A DNA stretch of 64,000 nucleotides from Brevundimonas sp. PAMC22021 (GTDB taxonomy: Bacteria; Pseudomonadota; Alphaproteobacteria; Caulobacterales; Caulobacteraceae): the NCBI RefSeq assembly GCF_019443405.1, contig NZ_CP080376.1:806001-870000 (forward strand), in the 5' to 3' direction. A program made the position numbers and the translations under genes. Shown here piece by piece: positions 9,167 through 17,608 of this stretch; the stretch's first letter is position 1, and the number at the start of each line of letters is the position of its first letter. The notes under the pieces are model-generated. The model was not told the origin of the DNA. It was given only the letters and a program-made list of their open reading frames with translations, and searched no databases.

Positions 9167-10786
9167 ATGCGCGTTTCGCTCGCTTCCGGCGTCGGCCTTG
9201 CCGCCCTTCTGATCTGCGGCGCTGCGTCCGCCCAGGACTTCTCCGGCCAGCGGCTGTCGGACGAGATCCGCGCCATCAGCACCGACGAGTTCCAGGGCCG
9301 CAAGCCCGGCACGGATGGCGAGCAGAAGACGCTGGCGTGGCTGCAGGCCCAGTATGAAGCCATGGGGATGGAGCCCGGCGGGCCGAACGGTCAGTGGCTG
9401 CAGGCGGTCGAGCTGAACCGCTACACGCCCGTGGCGGGCGCCGCCGCCGCATCGTGGGGCAAGGATGGGGCGTCGACGCCGCTGGCCGCCGGTCAGGACA
9501 TCACCCTGCGCGCCGTGTCGAACGACGGTCAGGCCGATGTGCAGAGCGCGGGCGTGGTGTTCGCCGGCTACGGCATCACGGCGCCCGAGCGGAACTGGGA
9601 CGATTACGGCGATCTCGACGTCGCGGGCAAGGTGGTGCTGGTGCTGGCGGGCGAGCCGGACGGCGACCTGTTCAACGGCCCCTACACCACCAACTATCAA
9701 TCCGCCGCCTACAAGGCCGACGAGGCCAAGCGGCGCGGCGCGGTGGGCGTGATCACCGTGCTGAAGGACGTCGCCGACAGCGACGGCTGGCGTCGTCAGT
9801 TGCGCGGCGCCGACCGCGTGCGCACCCTGACGCCGGGCGCGGCCGATCTGGAGGTCACCGGCTCGGTCAACAGCGACGTGGCGGGCGCCATGCTGACGGC
9901 GGGCGGGCTGGACCTGACGAGCCTGACCCAGGCGGCCGGCGCCGGCGACTTCAAGGCGCGGACCCTGGACGGCGTGACGTTGAACCTGAAGGCGTCCGAG
10001 ACCATCGACACCCTGACGACGCACAATCTGCTGGCCAAGATCACCGGATCGGAGCGGCCGAACGAGACCATCGTCTATTCGGCGCACTGGGATCACATCG
10101 GCGTCGGCGGCGAGCATGCGGGCGGCGAGGACAACATCTTCAACGGCGCCTGGGACAATGCGTCGGGCACCATTGGCGTGCTGGAGATGGCGCGCGAGAT
10201 GAAGGCCGCGCCGCGCCCTGAGCGCACGGTCGTCTTCGCCCACATGACGGCCGAGGAGATGGGGCTGCTGGGCTCCTACGCCTATGTCGCCGATCCGGTC
10301 TATCCGCTGGAGACCACGGTCGCGGACATCAACATCGACATGCTGCCGCTCAGCCCCGCCACGCGGGACGTGCCGATCTTCGGCAAGGGGCAGAACTCGT
10401 TGGAGGACAGTTTGGGCGCCTTGGCCGAGGCCGAGGGGCGCTACGTCTCCGACGACGGCCAGCCCGAGCAGGGCTTCTACTACCGCTCGGACCACTTCCC
10501 CTTCGCGCGGGCGGGCGTGCCCGCCTTGATGCCGTGGCACGGCGTCGACTTCGTCGAGGGCGGCAAGGAGGCCGGATGGGCCGCGTGGCGAGAGCGGTTC
10601 GGCCGCGTCTATCACAAGGCGTCCGACGAATGGTCGGCGGATTGGGACATGACGGGAGCGGTGCAGAACCTGACCCTGCTGTACCGACTGGGCCTGCAAC
10701 TGGCCAACAGCGACGAATGGCCGACCTGGAAGCCGACGTCCGAGTTCGGCGCGGTGCGGGCTGCGAGCGACGCCGCCCGGCAATAG
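9167..10786 (+). CDS. M28 family zinc metallopeptidase, periplasmic (second of a tandem pair)
   Basis: A 539-residue paralogue of the upstream gene, with the same order of PA insertion and catalytic domain. The di-zinc ligands are His307 (SAHWDH), Asp330 (AWDNASG), Glu363/Glu364 (TAEEMG), Asp391 (NIDMLP) and the His of RSDHFPFARAG. The ATG at 9167 is chosen because it begins the signal peptide MRVSLASGVGLAALLICGAASA; an upstream in-frame ATG at 9113 would bury it. Unlike its neighbour, it has a Sec type I signal with no lipobox after the hydrophobic core. The pair should therefore be one membrane-attached and one soluble enzyme. Confidence 0.9.
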   Translation: MRVSLASGVGLAALLICGAASAQDFSGQRLSDEIRAISTDEFQGRKPGTDGEQKTLAWLQAQYEAMGMEPGGPNGQWLQAVELNRYTPVAGAAAASWGKDGASTPLAAGQDITLRAVSNDGQADVQSAGVVFAGYGITAPERNWDDYGDLDVAGKVVLVLAGEPDGDLFNGPYTTNYQSAAYKADEAKRRGAVGVITVLKDVADSDGWRRQLRGADRVRTLTPGAADLEVTGSVNSDVAGAMLTAGGLDLTSLTQAAGAGDFKARTLDGVTLNLKASETIDTLTTHNLLAKITGSERPNETIVYSAHWDHIGVGGEHAGGEDNIFNGAWDNASGTIGVLEMAREMKAAPRPERTVVFAHMTAEEMGLLGSYAYVADPVYPLETTVADINIDMLPLSPATRDVPIFGKGQNSLEDSLGALAEAEGRYVSDDGQPEQGFYYRSDHFPFARAGVPALMPWHGVDFVEGGKEAGWAAWRERFGRVYHKASDEWSADWDMTGAVQNLTLLYRLGLQLANSDEWPTWKPTSEFGAVRAASDAARQ

Positions 10787-10821
10787 TCGGGAGGGCGGTC
10801 GCCTGAACGAGGGCGCGGCTG

Positions 10822-11337
10822 ATGCGTTGCAGGGGTATGAGAGCGCCGCTTCCGAGCCTCGCCGCCGTCCTGCTGCTGAGTGCGGCGGCCTGCGAACGTC
10901 AGGCCGTCAACCCGCCGACGGAGCCGGCCCAGCCGGTAACCGGCTCGGGCGCCTCGGTCGGCGGCGCGCCGGGGTCGGCGGGCTTGGCTACCGGGCCCGT
11001 CAGCTTCGTCGGACGATGGGCGGCCAATCCCGCCTGGTGCGCCCGGCCGCAGGGCGACCAGACGCCGATCACCATTACGCCCACGCGTTTCCAAGGCTAT
11101 GAGAACCGCTGTGAGGTGGTCTCGGTCGTCGAGGTCGACGACGCCTATGTGGCCGATCTGTCCTGCCAGGCCGAAGGACAGGTCGTGCGCGAGCAGGTGC
11201 GGATGGCGGTCACCGACGACATCCTGAACCTGTCCTACCTGGACCGCGATGGCGCTGCCGTTCAGCTTTATCGCTGCCCGGGCTCGCCCAAGGCCGAGCA
11301 GCAGGCTGGCCTCACAGGTCTGATGAAGCGGGAGTGA
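10822..11337 (+). CDS. Small exported protein, possible lipoprotein, function unknown
   Basis: A 171-residue protein with an N-terminal hydrophobic segment (LPSLAAVLLLSAAAC) and a poor lipobox at that cysteine. A Pro/Gly/Ser-rich linker runs to about residue 58. The C-terminal domain begins GRWAANPAWC and contains five cysteines (including NRCEVV and LSCQAEG), suggesting periplasmic disulfides. Similar RWAANPAWC proteins occur in alphaproteobacteria without assigned function. An alternative ATG at 10837 would shorten the protein by five residues. The stop is 3 nt from the end of ychF on the other strand. Confidence 0.65.
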   Translation: MRCRGMRAPLPSLAAVLLLSAAACERQAVNPPTEPAQPVTGSGASVGGAPGSAGLATGPVSFVGRWAANPAWCARPQGDQTPITITPTRFQGYENRCEVVSVVEVDDAYVADLSCQAEGQVVREQVRMAVTDDILNLSYLDRDGAAVQLYRCPGSPKAEQQAGLTGLMKRE

Positions 11338-11340
11338 CGC

Positions 11341-12438
11341 TTAGTTGTTGAACAGGAAGTGCATCACGTCGCCGTCCTTGACGACGTAGCTCTTGCCTTC
11401 CGCGCGCATCTTGCCGGCGTCTCGCGCGCCAGCCTCGCCCTTCAGCGCCACATAGTCGGCGTAGGCGATGGTCTCGGCGCGGATGAAGCCCTTTTCGAAG
11501 TCGGTGTGGATAACGCCGGCGGCCTGCGGTCCGGTCGCGCCGACCGGCACGGTCCAGGCGCGCGCCTCCTTCGGACCTACGGTGAAGTAGGTTTGCAGGC
11601 CGAGCAGCTTGTAGGCTTCGCGGATCAGGCGGTTCAGGCCGGGCTCTTCCAAGCCGAGAGTTTCCAGGAACTCGCGCTGTTCCTCGTCGTCGAGGACGGC
11701 GATCTCCGATTCGATCTGAGCGGAGATGACGACGGAGTTCGCGCCGTCGGCCGCGGCGCGCGCCGCCACCGTGTCGGACAGGTCGTTGCCCTTGTCGGCC
11801 GAGGCCTCTTCGACATTGGCGACGTAGAGGGCGGGCAGGGCGGTCAACAGCTGCAGCATGTCCCAGGCCTTCTTGTCCTCCTTGGACACCTCGGCGAGGC
11901 GCGCGGGCTTGCCGGCGTTCAGCTGGGCGAGGGCGAGGTCCACCAGCTTCAGGTTCAGCTGGCTTTCCTTGTCGCCGCCCTTGGCGCGCTTCTCGATCTG
12001 TACACGGCGGCGCTCCAGGCTTTCGAGGTCGGCCAGCATCAGCTCGGTTTCGATAATCTCCAGGTCGGCGATCGGGTCGATGCGGTTCTCGACGTGGGTG
12101 ATATCGTCGTCGAAGAAGCAGCGGGCGACGAAAGCCACGGCGTCGCAGTCGCGGATGTTGGCCAGGAACTGGTTGCCCAGACCCTCGCCCTTGGAGGCGC
12201 CGCGCACCAGGCCGGCCACGTCCACAAAGGTGATGCGGGCGGGAATGATCTCCTTGGAGCCGGCGATCTCGGCCAGGACGTTCAGGCGCGCCTCCGGCAC
12301 GGCCACGTCGCCGGTGTTCGGCTCGATGGTGCAGAACGGATAGTTGGCCGCCTGGGCCGCCGCCGTCTTGGTCAGGGCGTTGAACAGGGTGGACTTGCCG
12401 ACGTTGGGCAGGCCGACGATCGCGACTTTCAGGGCCAT
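11341..12438 (-). CDS. ychF: Ribosome-binding ATPase YchF (Obg-family, TGS domain)
   Basis: YchF is a universally conserved P-loop NTPase that prefers ATP and binds 70S ribosomes. The 365-residue protein starts MALKVAIVGLPNVGKST, with the P-loop at residues 9-17. Switch motif TFVDVAGLVRGASKGEGLGN contains the DxxG element. The G4 position reads NVEE rather than NKxD, which explains ATP preference in the family. A coiled-coil insertion (around 130-190) and a C-terminal TGS domain (FFTVGPKEARAWTV to the end, FLFNN) complete the usual architecture. It is transcribed alone, downstream of the copper operon terminator. Confidence 0.97.
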   Translation of the reverse strand: MALKVAIVGLPNVGKSTLFNALTKTAAAQAANYPFCTIEPNTGDVAVPEARLNVLAEIAGSKEIIPARITFVDVAGLVRGASKGEGLGNQFLANIRDCDAVAFVARCFFDDDITHVENRIDPIADLEIIETELMLADLESLERRRVQIEKRAKGGDKESQLNLKLVDLALAQLNAGKPARLAEVSKEDKKAWDMLQLLTALPALYVANVEEASADKGNDLSDTVAARAAADGANSVVISAQIESEIAVLDDEEQREFLETLGLEEPGLNRLIREAYKLLGLQTYFTVGPKEARAWTVPVGATGPQAAGVIHTDFEKGFIRAETIAYADYVALKGEAGARDAGKMRAEGKSYVVKDGDVMHFLFNN

Positions 12439-12473
12439 GGGCGGCGGGCTCTCGGGCGTAGGGACTTAGAGGA

Positions 12474-12519
12474 AGCGCGAGCCTTTAGCCGGTCGCGACC
12501 GGTTTGTCAGGCTCGCGCT
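12474..12519 (-). terminator. Nested hairpin, candidate terminator of the copper operon
   Basis: Outer arms agcgcgagcct (12474-12484) and aggctcgcgct (12509-12519) pair perfectly over 11 bp. Inside them lies a second palindrome, ccggtcgcgaccgg (12489-12502). The element follows the PCuAC stop on the minus strand. The downstream T-run is weak (ttcctct), so termination is probable rather than certain. Confidence 0.55.
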
Positions 12520-12531
12520 TGGATCGGCGCG

Positions 12532-12978
12532 TCAGTGGCCCGCGTGGCCGCCTGTGGCCTGGCGAACCGCCGCCTGCACCACGACCTCGGGCGCCTTGTC
12601 GAAGCGCAGGGTCAGGGGCACGGTCTCGCCCGCGACCAGCGGCCCGGTCAGCCCGATCAGCATCAGGTGAACGCCGCCAGGCTCCAGCGCGACCGCTTCG
12701 CCTTGCGACAGCGGCAGGCCGTCCGTCATTTCGCCCATCTTCATCACGCCGTTGTCGGTCGTCATCTCGTGAATCTGGATCTCGCCGGCGCGCGACGTGG
12801 CGGCGCCGACCAGGCGATCATCGGCGCTGGCGGTCAGGGTCAGGTAGCAGGCGCCGGCGCGTGCCCCGTTCGGCGTCGGCCGGCACCAGGCGTCGGCGGT
12901 CGTCACCGTGGCGGGGGTCTGTGGCCCGCCGCAGGCGGCGAGGCCGAGCAGGGCGGAAAGAAGGAGGCGCTTCATCAT
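12532..12978 (-). CDS. Periplasmic copper chaperone PCu(A)C lipoprotein
   Basis: This is a 148-residue PCu(A)C (DUF461-type) protein. The family binds Cu(I) through His and Met residues and delivers copper to cytochrome oxidase or buffers periplasmic copper. The metal motif is visible as IHEM, VMKM, GEM and, after about 20 residues, VHLM. The tail TGGHAGH adds two more histidines. The start MMKRLLLSALLGLAAC gives a short lipoprotein signal with Cys16 as the modified residue; the longer open frame upstream overlaps the PepSY gene and has no such signal. It is the last gene of the DUF2946-TonB-PepSY-PCuAC operon. Confidence 0.88.
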   Translation of the reverse strand: MMKRLLLSALLGLAACGGPQTPATVTTADAWCRPTPNGARAGACYLTLTASADDRLVGAATSRAGEIQIHEMTTDNGVMKMGEMTDGLPLSQGEAVALEPGGVHLMLIGLTGPLVAGETVPLTLRFDKAPEVVVQAAVRQATGGHAGH

Positions 12979-12992
12979 GGGGGGGAACTCTT

Positions 12993-14345
12993 TCAGGGCA
13001 AGGGACGAGAAGGCGAGGGGACGAATCGGCGCAGTCCACGAATGGACAGGTCGATCAGGAGGGCTGCGATCAGGCTGGCGCCGGTCAGGGGAAACAGGAT
13101 GGCGAGCGGCGCGACGATGCAGATGGCCGCCGTGCGGGCGCGCGGACCCGCGAGCGGCGGCGGGGCGCCCAGGCGGCCGCGCGCCAGCGAGGGCGGGCGG
13201 CGCTTCCACCACATGACCAGGCCAGAGATCGCCAGCACCCACACGCCGATGCAGCCGGCCAGCATGACCAGCCGGTTGATCTGGCCGTACTGCAGGCCTT
13301 GGTGCACGGCGACGCCCCAGTCGACGGCCTTGCCGACGGGCCCGAACTGGGAATAGCCTATGTCGGCGATCACGCCGCCGGATCGGGCGTCGATATAGAG
13401 CGAGCGCGTGTCCTCGACCCGTCGGGTCTGACGGGTGACCGTGTAGGTGGCGGAATCATCCGGGATCGTCACCGCATAGGGCCGGGCCATTCCTGCGCGT
13501 TTCGCGGCGCCGATCGCCATGGACAGGCTCGGCCTGGCCACGTGATCGCCGTGGCCAGGCGCGGACATGGAGGCATGGTCCAGCGTCCATCCGGCGCCCG
13601 TCGGCCGGTCGTGGCCCTGCGCCCGATGCCAGGCGCCGGCGACAGGGGCGGGCGGACGCCCCAATCCGCTCTCTCGCACCATTCCCATGACCTGGTCGCC
13701 CCAGACCGCCGACCACGGCATGCCGGTCACCCCCAGGAACAGGATCACCGCCCCGACATATAGCCCCGTCACCGCGTGCAGGTCTCGCCAGAAGGGTCGT
13801 CGTCTCTTGTCCGTGTCCGTGATTGTCACGGCGCCCACCGGTCGTCCGCGCGGCAGCCAGAGATAGAAACCTGTCGCGCACAGGATGATGGCCCAGCCGG
13901 CGACGATCTCCACCACCACGTTCATGACCGGCCCGAACAGGGTCAGGGAGTGCAGGCGCTTGATCGTCTCGTTGACGCCGCCCACCGGTGTGGCGCCGGT
14001 GACGCGCGCCGTATGCGGATCGACAAAGACGGTCCGCTGCTCGCCGTTCGCACGATCGACCCGCACGCGAACGGCCTGATCCGCGCGGGCTGGTACGATG
14101 ACGCTGCCGGCGCGACCGCCGGCCGCCTGCGCGGCGGCGGCCCACGCGTCCGGCGACGCCTGCTGGACAGAGGCCGGCACGCGGATCAGGTCGCGATAGA
14201 GCGCCTGGTCGATCTCGTCCTTGAACAGATAGAGGCCGCCGGTCAGGGCCAGCAGCAACAGAAACGGCATGACCACCACGCCGGCGTAGAAATGCCATCG
14301 CCAGACAAGGCGGTAGGCGGCGGCATGGGAAGCGCGCGCGGCCAT
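12993..14345 (-). CDS. PepSY-associated transmembrane protein of a TonB/copper locus
   Basis: This 450-residue inner-membrane protein belongs to the PepSY-TM family, often encoded beside TonB receptors and thought to help reduce or release the imported metal. The first helix is HFYAGVVVMPFLLLLALTGGLYLF; further helices occur near residues 140-160, 190-210, 350-370 and 400-440. A periplasmic stretch is rich in His and Met (TLDHASMSAPGHGDH), consistent with copper. The ATG shares one base with the TGA of the receptor gene (TGATG), so translation is probably coupled. Copper as the substrate is inferred from context. Confidence 0.85.
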   Translation of the reverse strand: MAARASHAAAYRLVWRWHFYAGVVVMPFLLLLALTGGLYLFKDEIDQALYRDLIRVPASVQQASPDAWAAAAQAAGGRAGSVIVPARADQAVRVRVDRANGEQRTVFVDPHTARVTGATPVGGVNETIKRLHSLTLFGPVMNVVVEIVAGWAIILCATGFYLWLPRGRPVGAVTITDTDKRRRPFWRDLHAVTGLYVGAVILFLGVTGMPWSAVWGDQVMGMVRESGLGRPPAPVAGAWHRAQGHDRPTGAGWTLDHASMSAPGHGDHVARPSLSMAIGAAKRAGMARPYAVTIPDDSATYTVTRQTRRVEDTRSLYIDARSGGVIADIGYSQFGPVGKAVDWGVAVHQGLQYGQINRLVMLAGCIGVWVLAISGLVMWWKRRPPSLARGRLGAPPPLAGPRARTAAICIVAPLAILFPLTGASLIAALLIDLSIRGLRRFVPSPSRPLP

Positions 14346-16405
14346 CAGTAGCTCAGCCTCACGCCGACAAAGGCCGATCGTCCATCCCCCGGAAAGAAGA
14401 CGGCGGTGGAGGCCACGCGCGCATCGGTGACCGCGCCGAAGTTGGATATGTAGCGCTCGTCCAACAGGTTGCGGATGTCGGCGAAGACCGCAACTGACCG
14501 CGTCACATCCCAGCCGGCGTTAAGCGAAACGACAGCATAGCCGGGCGACTTCAGGGTATTGGCGTAGTCCACCCAGGCGTCCCGGATCGACCACTCGACC
14601 GAGGGTGCGACGAACCAGCCGGCCGGATGATCATAGCGCAGTTCGGCCCGGTAGAGGTGCTCCGGCACGACCGGGAGCTGGTTGCGGCCATAGACCCGGT
14701 CGCCGTCGAAACGGAAGTCGGACCAGCTATAGGTCTGGCGAAGGCGCAAGGCGGACACGATGCGCCAGTCCAGACCGGCCTCCACGCCCGAATGGATCGT
14801 CGGGCCGGCGTTGAAGGTGGCGGCCGGCACGCCCAGCGCCGCATTGGGGATGAAGTTCAGCAGCTCGTGGTCGAGTTCGGCGAGGTAGACCGCGACGTCC
14901 CACAGCAGGGGACCGCCCCGGCCGCGCAGGCCCGCCTCCCAGGTCGTGGCCTCCTGGGCGACCAACGGCTGAAAGCCCGCGGCGGTAGGCGACAGGGACG
15001 AGAAGTTCGGCGGCTCCACCGACCGGGTGACGTTGGCGTAGACCTGGGCGCCGCTGTCCGCCTCCCACAGCACGCCAAGGCGCGGGGCGAACCCGTCATA
15101 GGCGCGCTCGGCCATCAGGTCGAAGGTCGAGGCCACGCCGGGCAGGGCGAAGCTCTGGTAGTCCCGCTCGGCCCAGCCCCAGGTCCCACCGCCGACCAGG
15201 GCCAGGCGATCGGTGACGAACAGCCGGCCTTCGGTGAAGACATCCAGAGCCCGGGCGTCCTGGTCACTGCGGGCAGTGCGGGCGTCCTTGAAGCCGGCGC
15301 GGTTGATCCACTGGCTGGCGTCCAGATCGCCCTGTCGCGCCCAGACGCCATAGAAGGCGTCCGCACGGCGGCCGAACAGTTGGCCCTGCCAGTCGAAGCG
15401 GCCGAACAGGCCGATGTTGCGGCTTTGCTGATCCACGACCTGGAAGATCGGATGGTTCAGGTCCTTCCAGCTGGCGTAAACTCCGCCTTCGAATACGGTG
15501 GAGGGGCCCAGCCGCCAGCGGGTCTGAAGCACGCCGCGGATGGATTGCATGTCGCGTCCATAGTTCAGGTCCCGGTTGGCGGCGGCGGCTTGGCGCGGGT
15601 TCGACAGGGCCTGATCAAGCGTCAGGCTGCCGGGAATCTGCTGATCGACCTGTCCGGCGCTGGCGATCAGCCGAACCTCGCGGTCTTCGCCGAAGCGACG
15701 GCCGAGGTTCAGCGATGCATGCTGTTCGGAGCCCGCGCTCTGCTCGCGCCAGCCGTCCACGCTCTGCACCGTCAGGGCGCCGAAGCCGTCCCAGTCGCCG
15801 CTGGCGCCCGAGACCTCGGCATGGCCGCGCATCGTGCCGTAAGAACCTCCGTCCAGCCGAAGGGAAAGATCGTGCATCGCCGTGCGACCGGTCGGGGTGA
15901 CCAGATTCACCGCCCCGCCCAGCAGGGCGCCGCCGAAGCGCAGGGCGTTGCCGCCCTTGTAGACCTCCGTGTAGCGGGCGATCAGCGGATCGATCAGCTG
16001 GAAGTCGCCAGAGCCGTCGGCCTCGTTGAAGGGCACCCCGTCTTGGGCCAGCAGGACGCCACGATTGTGGCTGGAGTTGCCAATGCCCGATCCCCGGATC
16101 GACAGCCGTATGTCGCCGCCCCACTTCTTCTGGGCGTAGACGCCCGGTGCGTCCCGCAGCAGATCGGCGAGATTGGGCGCGTAGCGGTCCTGGTAGGACT
16201 CGGCTGAGACGACCGACACGGCGCCCGGCGTGCGCGACAGGCGGGCGCGCGCCTCGGCCACCACGGGCGGATCCTCGGGGTTGCGCCTGGCGGTGACGAT
16301 GACGCTGTCGAGTTGGGTCGCGGGCGGGGAGGCTTGGGGCTCGACGGGCGTTGCCTGCGCCGCGAGCAGCAGCGCCCACGGCGCCGCCATTGTTGCTGAA
16401 ATCAT
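14345..16405 (-). CDS. TonB-dependent outer-membrane receptor, probably for copper
   Basis: A 686-residue TonB-dependent receptor. After the signal peptide comes a TonB-box-like DSVIVTARR, then the plug domain (LLRDAPGVYAQKKWGGDIRLSIRGSG, GALLGGAVNLVTPTGR) and a beta-barrel ending in an aromatic residue (VGVRLSY). The first codon of the open frame is TTG at 16408, but ATG at 16405 lies 9 nt after agga and is preferred. Its partners (DUF2946 protein, PepSY protein and PCuAC) resemble Pseudomonas copper-receptor loci. Copper is therefore the best guess; a siderophore cannot be excluded by sequence alone. Confidence 0.88.
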   Translation of the reverse strand: MISATMAAPWALLLAAQATPVEPQASPPATQLDSVIVTARRNPEDPPVVAEARARLSRTPGAVSVVSAESYQDRYAPNLADLLRDAPGVYAQKKWGGDIRLSIRGSGIGNSSHNRGVLLAQDGVPFNEADGSGDFQLIDPLIARYTEVYKGGNALRFGGALLGGAVNLVTPTGRTAMHDLSLRLDGGSYGTMRGHAEVSGASGDWDGFGALTVQSVDGWREQSAGSEQHASLNLGRRFGEDREVRLIASAGQVDQQIPGSLTLDQALSNPRQAAAANRDLNYGRDMQSIRGVLQTRWRLGPSTVFEGGVYASWKDLNHPIFQVVDQQSRNIGLFGRFDWQGQLFGRRADAFYGVWARQGDLDASQWINRAGFKDARTARSDQDARALDVFTEGRLFVTDRLALVGGGTWGWAERDYQSFALPGVASTFDLMAERAYDGFAPRLGVLWEADSGAQVYANVTRSVEPPNFSSLSPTAAGFQPLVAQEATTWEAGLRGRGGPLLWDVAVYLAELDHELLNFIPNAALGVPAATFNAGPTIHSGVEAGLDWRIVSALRLRQTYSWSDFRFDGDRVYGRNQLPVVPEHLYRAELRYDHPAGWFVAPSVEWSIRDAWVDYANTLKSPGYAVVSLNAGWDVTRSVAVFADIRNLLDERYISNFGAVTDARVASTAVFFPGDGRSAFVGVRLSY

Positions 16406-16468
16406 CAAGAAGAATCCTGAACAGGCCAGAAGGGCCGCGCCTGCATCAGGCGCGGCGGCTCGGTCGGT

Positions 16469-16861
16469 TCAGGCGAGCGGCGGGGCGGTGGAGGGCGGGC
16501 GCGGCGGCGCGCGGGCAGGCGGCGGCGGCGCGGCCGAAGCGACGGACCAGCTTGTCTCCGCCGACAGCGGCACAGCAGGCTGCGGCTGGGGCGCGGGCGG
16601 TGCGGGCAGGGCGGCGGCGAGCGGCTGCAGGCAGGCCGCGCATTTGGGCCCCGCCTGCTTCTTGGCGGGTCCATCCACGCCGCCGACGTGGATGGTCTGC
16701 GGACCTTCGCTGGAGCACAGGACGACGGGATGGCCGGGCTGGGCCGCCGCCATGGCCGCGAACGGGATCAGCGAGCCGAGCACGATGGCGAACACCGCCG
16801 CCAGAAAGGCCAGGCAGCGCGCGGCGGACCAGTTCTCGGCCTGGGTGCGGTTCACCACCAA
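16469..16861 (-). CDS. DUF2946-type small membrane protein of the copper locus
   Basis: This 130-residue protein has one N-terminal hydrophobic helix (CLAFLAAVFAIVLGSLIPFAAMAAA), then a Cys/His segment with HPVVLCSSEGP and KCAACL, and a proline-rich tail. That cysteine spacing matches DUF2946, small proteins usually encoded next to TonB copper receptors. It is first of four genes on the minus strand and lies 63 nt before the receptor. The start is uncertain: TTG at 16861 or GTG at 16858/16855, none with a clear ribosome-binding site. Only 40 nt separate it from the pth stop, so the promoter may lie inside pth. Confidence 0.7.
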   Translation of the reverse strand: MVVNRTQAENWSAARCLAFLAAVFAIVLGSLIPFAAMAAAQPGHPVVLCSSEGPQTIHVGGVDGPAKKQAGPKCAACLQPLAAALPAPPAPQPQPAVPLSAETSWSVASAAPPPPARAPPRPPSTAPPLA

Positions 16862-16901
16862 GGCTTACGGCGTTTTGTCGGATGCGGCTAGGGCGCCTGA
16901 T

Positions 16902-17522
16902 CTACAGCTCGCCGCGCGCCGCCTGGCGTGGGCTGAACTTGGGGGCGGGGGCGAGGCGCAGCACCTCGCCCTGGTACCGCTCGTCGTCGCCGGCCAGGGC
17001 GAAGGGCAGGGCGTCGGCGCAGGCGTTCAGCAGGGCCTGCAGCCAGGGCGACTCCGCCTTGTGGAAGTCGCCCAGCACGTGCGGCATGACCAGGTGCTTT
17101 TCGCCCGGATGGCCCACGCCCATGCGCGCGCGGCGAAAGTCGGCCCCGACCTGGCTGATGATGGACCGGATGCCGTTCTGGCCCGCCGCTCCGCCGCCGG
17201 TCTTCATGCGAAAGCGACCTGGCGCCAGATCGATCTCGTCGTGGAAGACGATGATGTCCTGCGGCGTGACCTTGTAGAAGCGCGCCGCCTCTCCGACCGC
17301 GCGACCGCTCTCGTTCATGAAGGTCTGGGGCTTCATCAGCAGCACGCGAACGGCGCCGTTCGCCGTCTCGACCTCGCCTTCAGACACAACCGACTGGAAT
17401 TTGGCGCGCGACGGGCCGAACCGCCAGCGACGGCCGATCTCGTCGGCGGCCATGAAGCCGATGTTGTGTCGGTTCTTCTCGTACTTGGCGCCCGGATTGC
17501 CGAGCCCGGCGATAATGATCAT
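16902..17522 (-). CDS. pth: Peptidyl-tRNA hydrolase
   Basis: Pth releases tRNA from peptidyl-tRNAs that drop off the ribosome. The 206-residue protein carries the family N-terminus IIIAGLGNPGAKYEKNRHNIGF, with Asn9 and catalytic His19, then KPQTFMNESG and the signature FHDEIDLAPGRFRMKTGGGAAGQNGIRS. The C-terminal lid region is present and slightly longer than in Escherichia coli. It lies downstream of rplY on the same strand, a common arrangement, but a terminator hairpin separates the two. Confidence 0.96.
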   Translation of the reverse strand: MIIIAGLGNPGAKYEKNRHNIGFMAADEIGRRWRFGPSRAKFQSVVSEGEVETANGAVRVLLMKPQTFMNESGRAVGEAARFYKVTPQDIIVFHDEIDLAPGRFRMKTGGGAAGQNGIRSIISQVGADFRRARMGVGHPGEKHLVMPHVLGDFHKAESPWLQALLNACADALPFALAGDDERYQGEVLRLAPAPKFSPRQAARGEL

Positions 17523-17550
17523 GGCGTCCTCATGCCGTCCGCGCCTGGCA

Positions 17551-17583
17551 AAGAAAAGCCCCGCCGGGCGAGCCGGGCGGGGC
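17551..17583 (-). terminator. Rho-independent terminator of rplY
   Basis: On the minus strand GCCCCGCC pairs with GGCGGGGC (17576-17583 and 17558-17565), extended inward past one mismatch, and is followed by TTTTCTT. It lies between rplY and pth. Confidence 0.8.
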
Positions 17584-17608
17584 CGTATCTTCAGCGATGA
17601 TCCGGGGA

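Noticed and set aside
8630..10783. A 717-codon open frame antisense to the M28 peptidase genes
   Set aside because: It mirrors two genes with intact zinc sites, has Arg/His/Gln-rich composition typical of antisense frames in high-GC DNA, and no family motif or ribosome-binding site.
11359..13356. A 665-codon plus-strand frame across ychF and the PCuAC gene
   Set aside because: Antisense shadow of two well-recognised genes; low-complexity composition and no motif.
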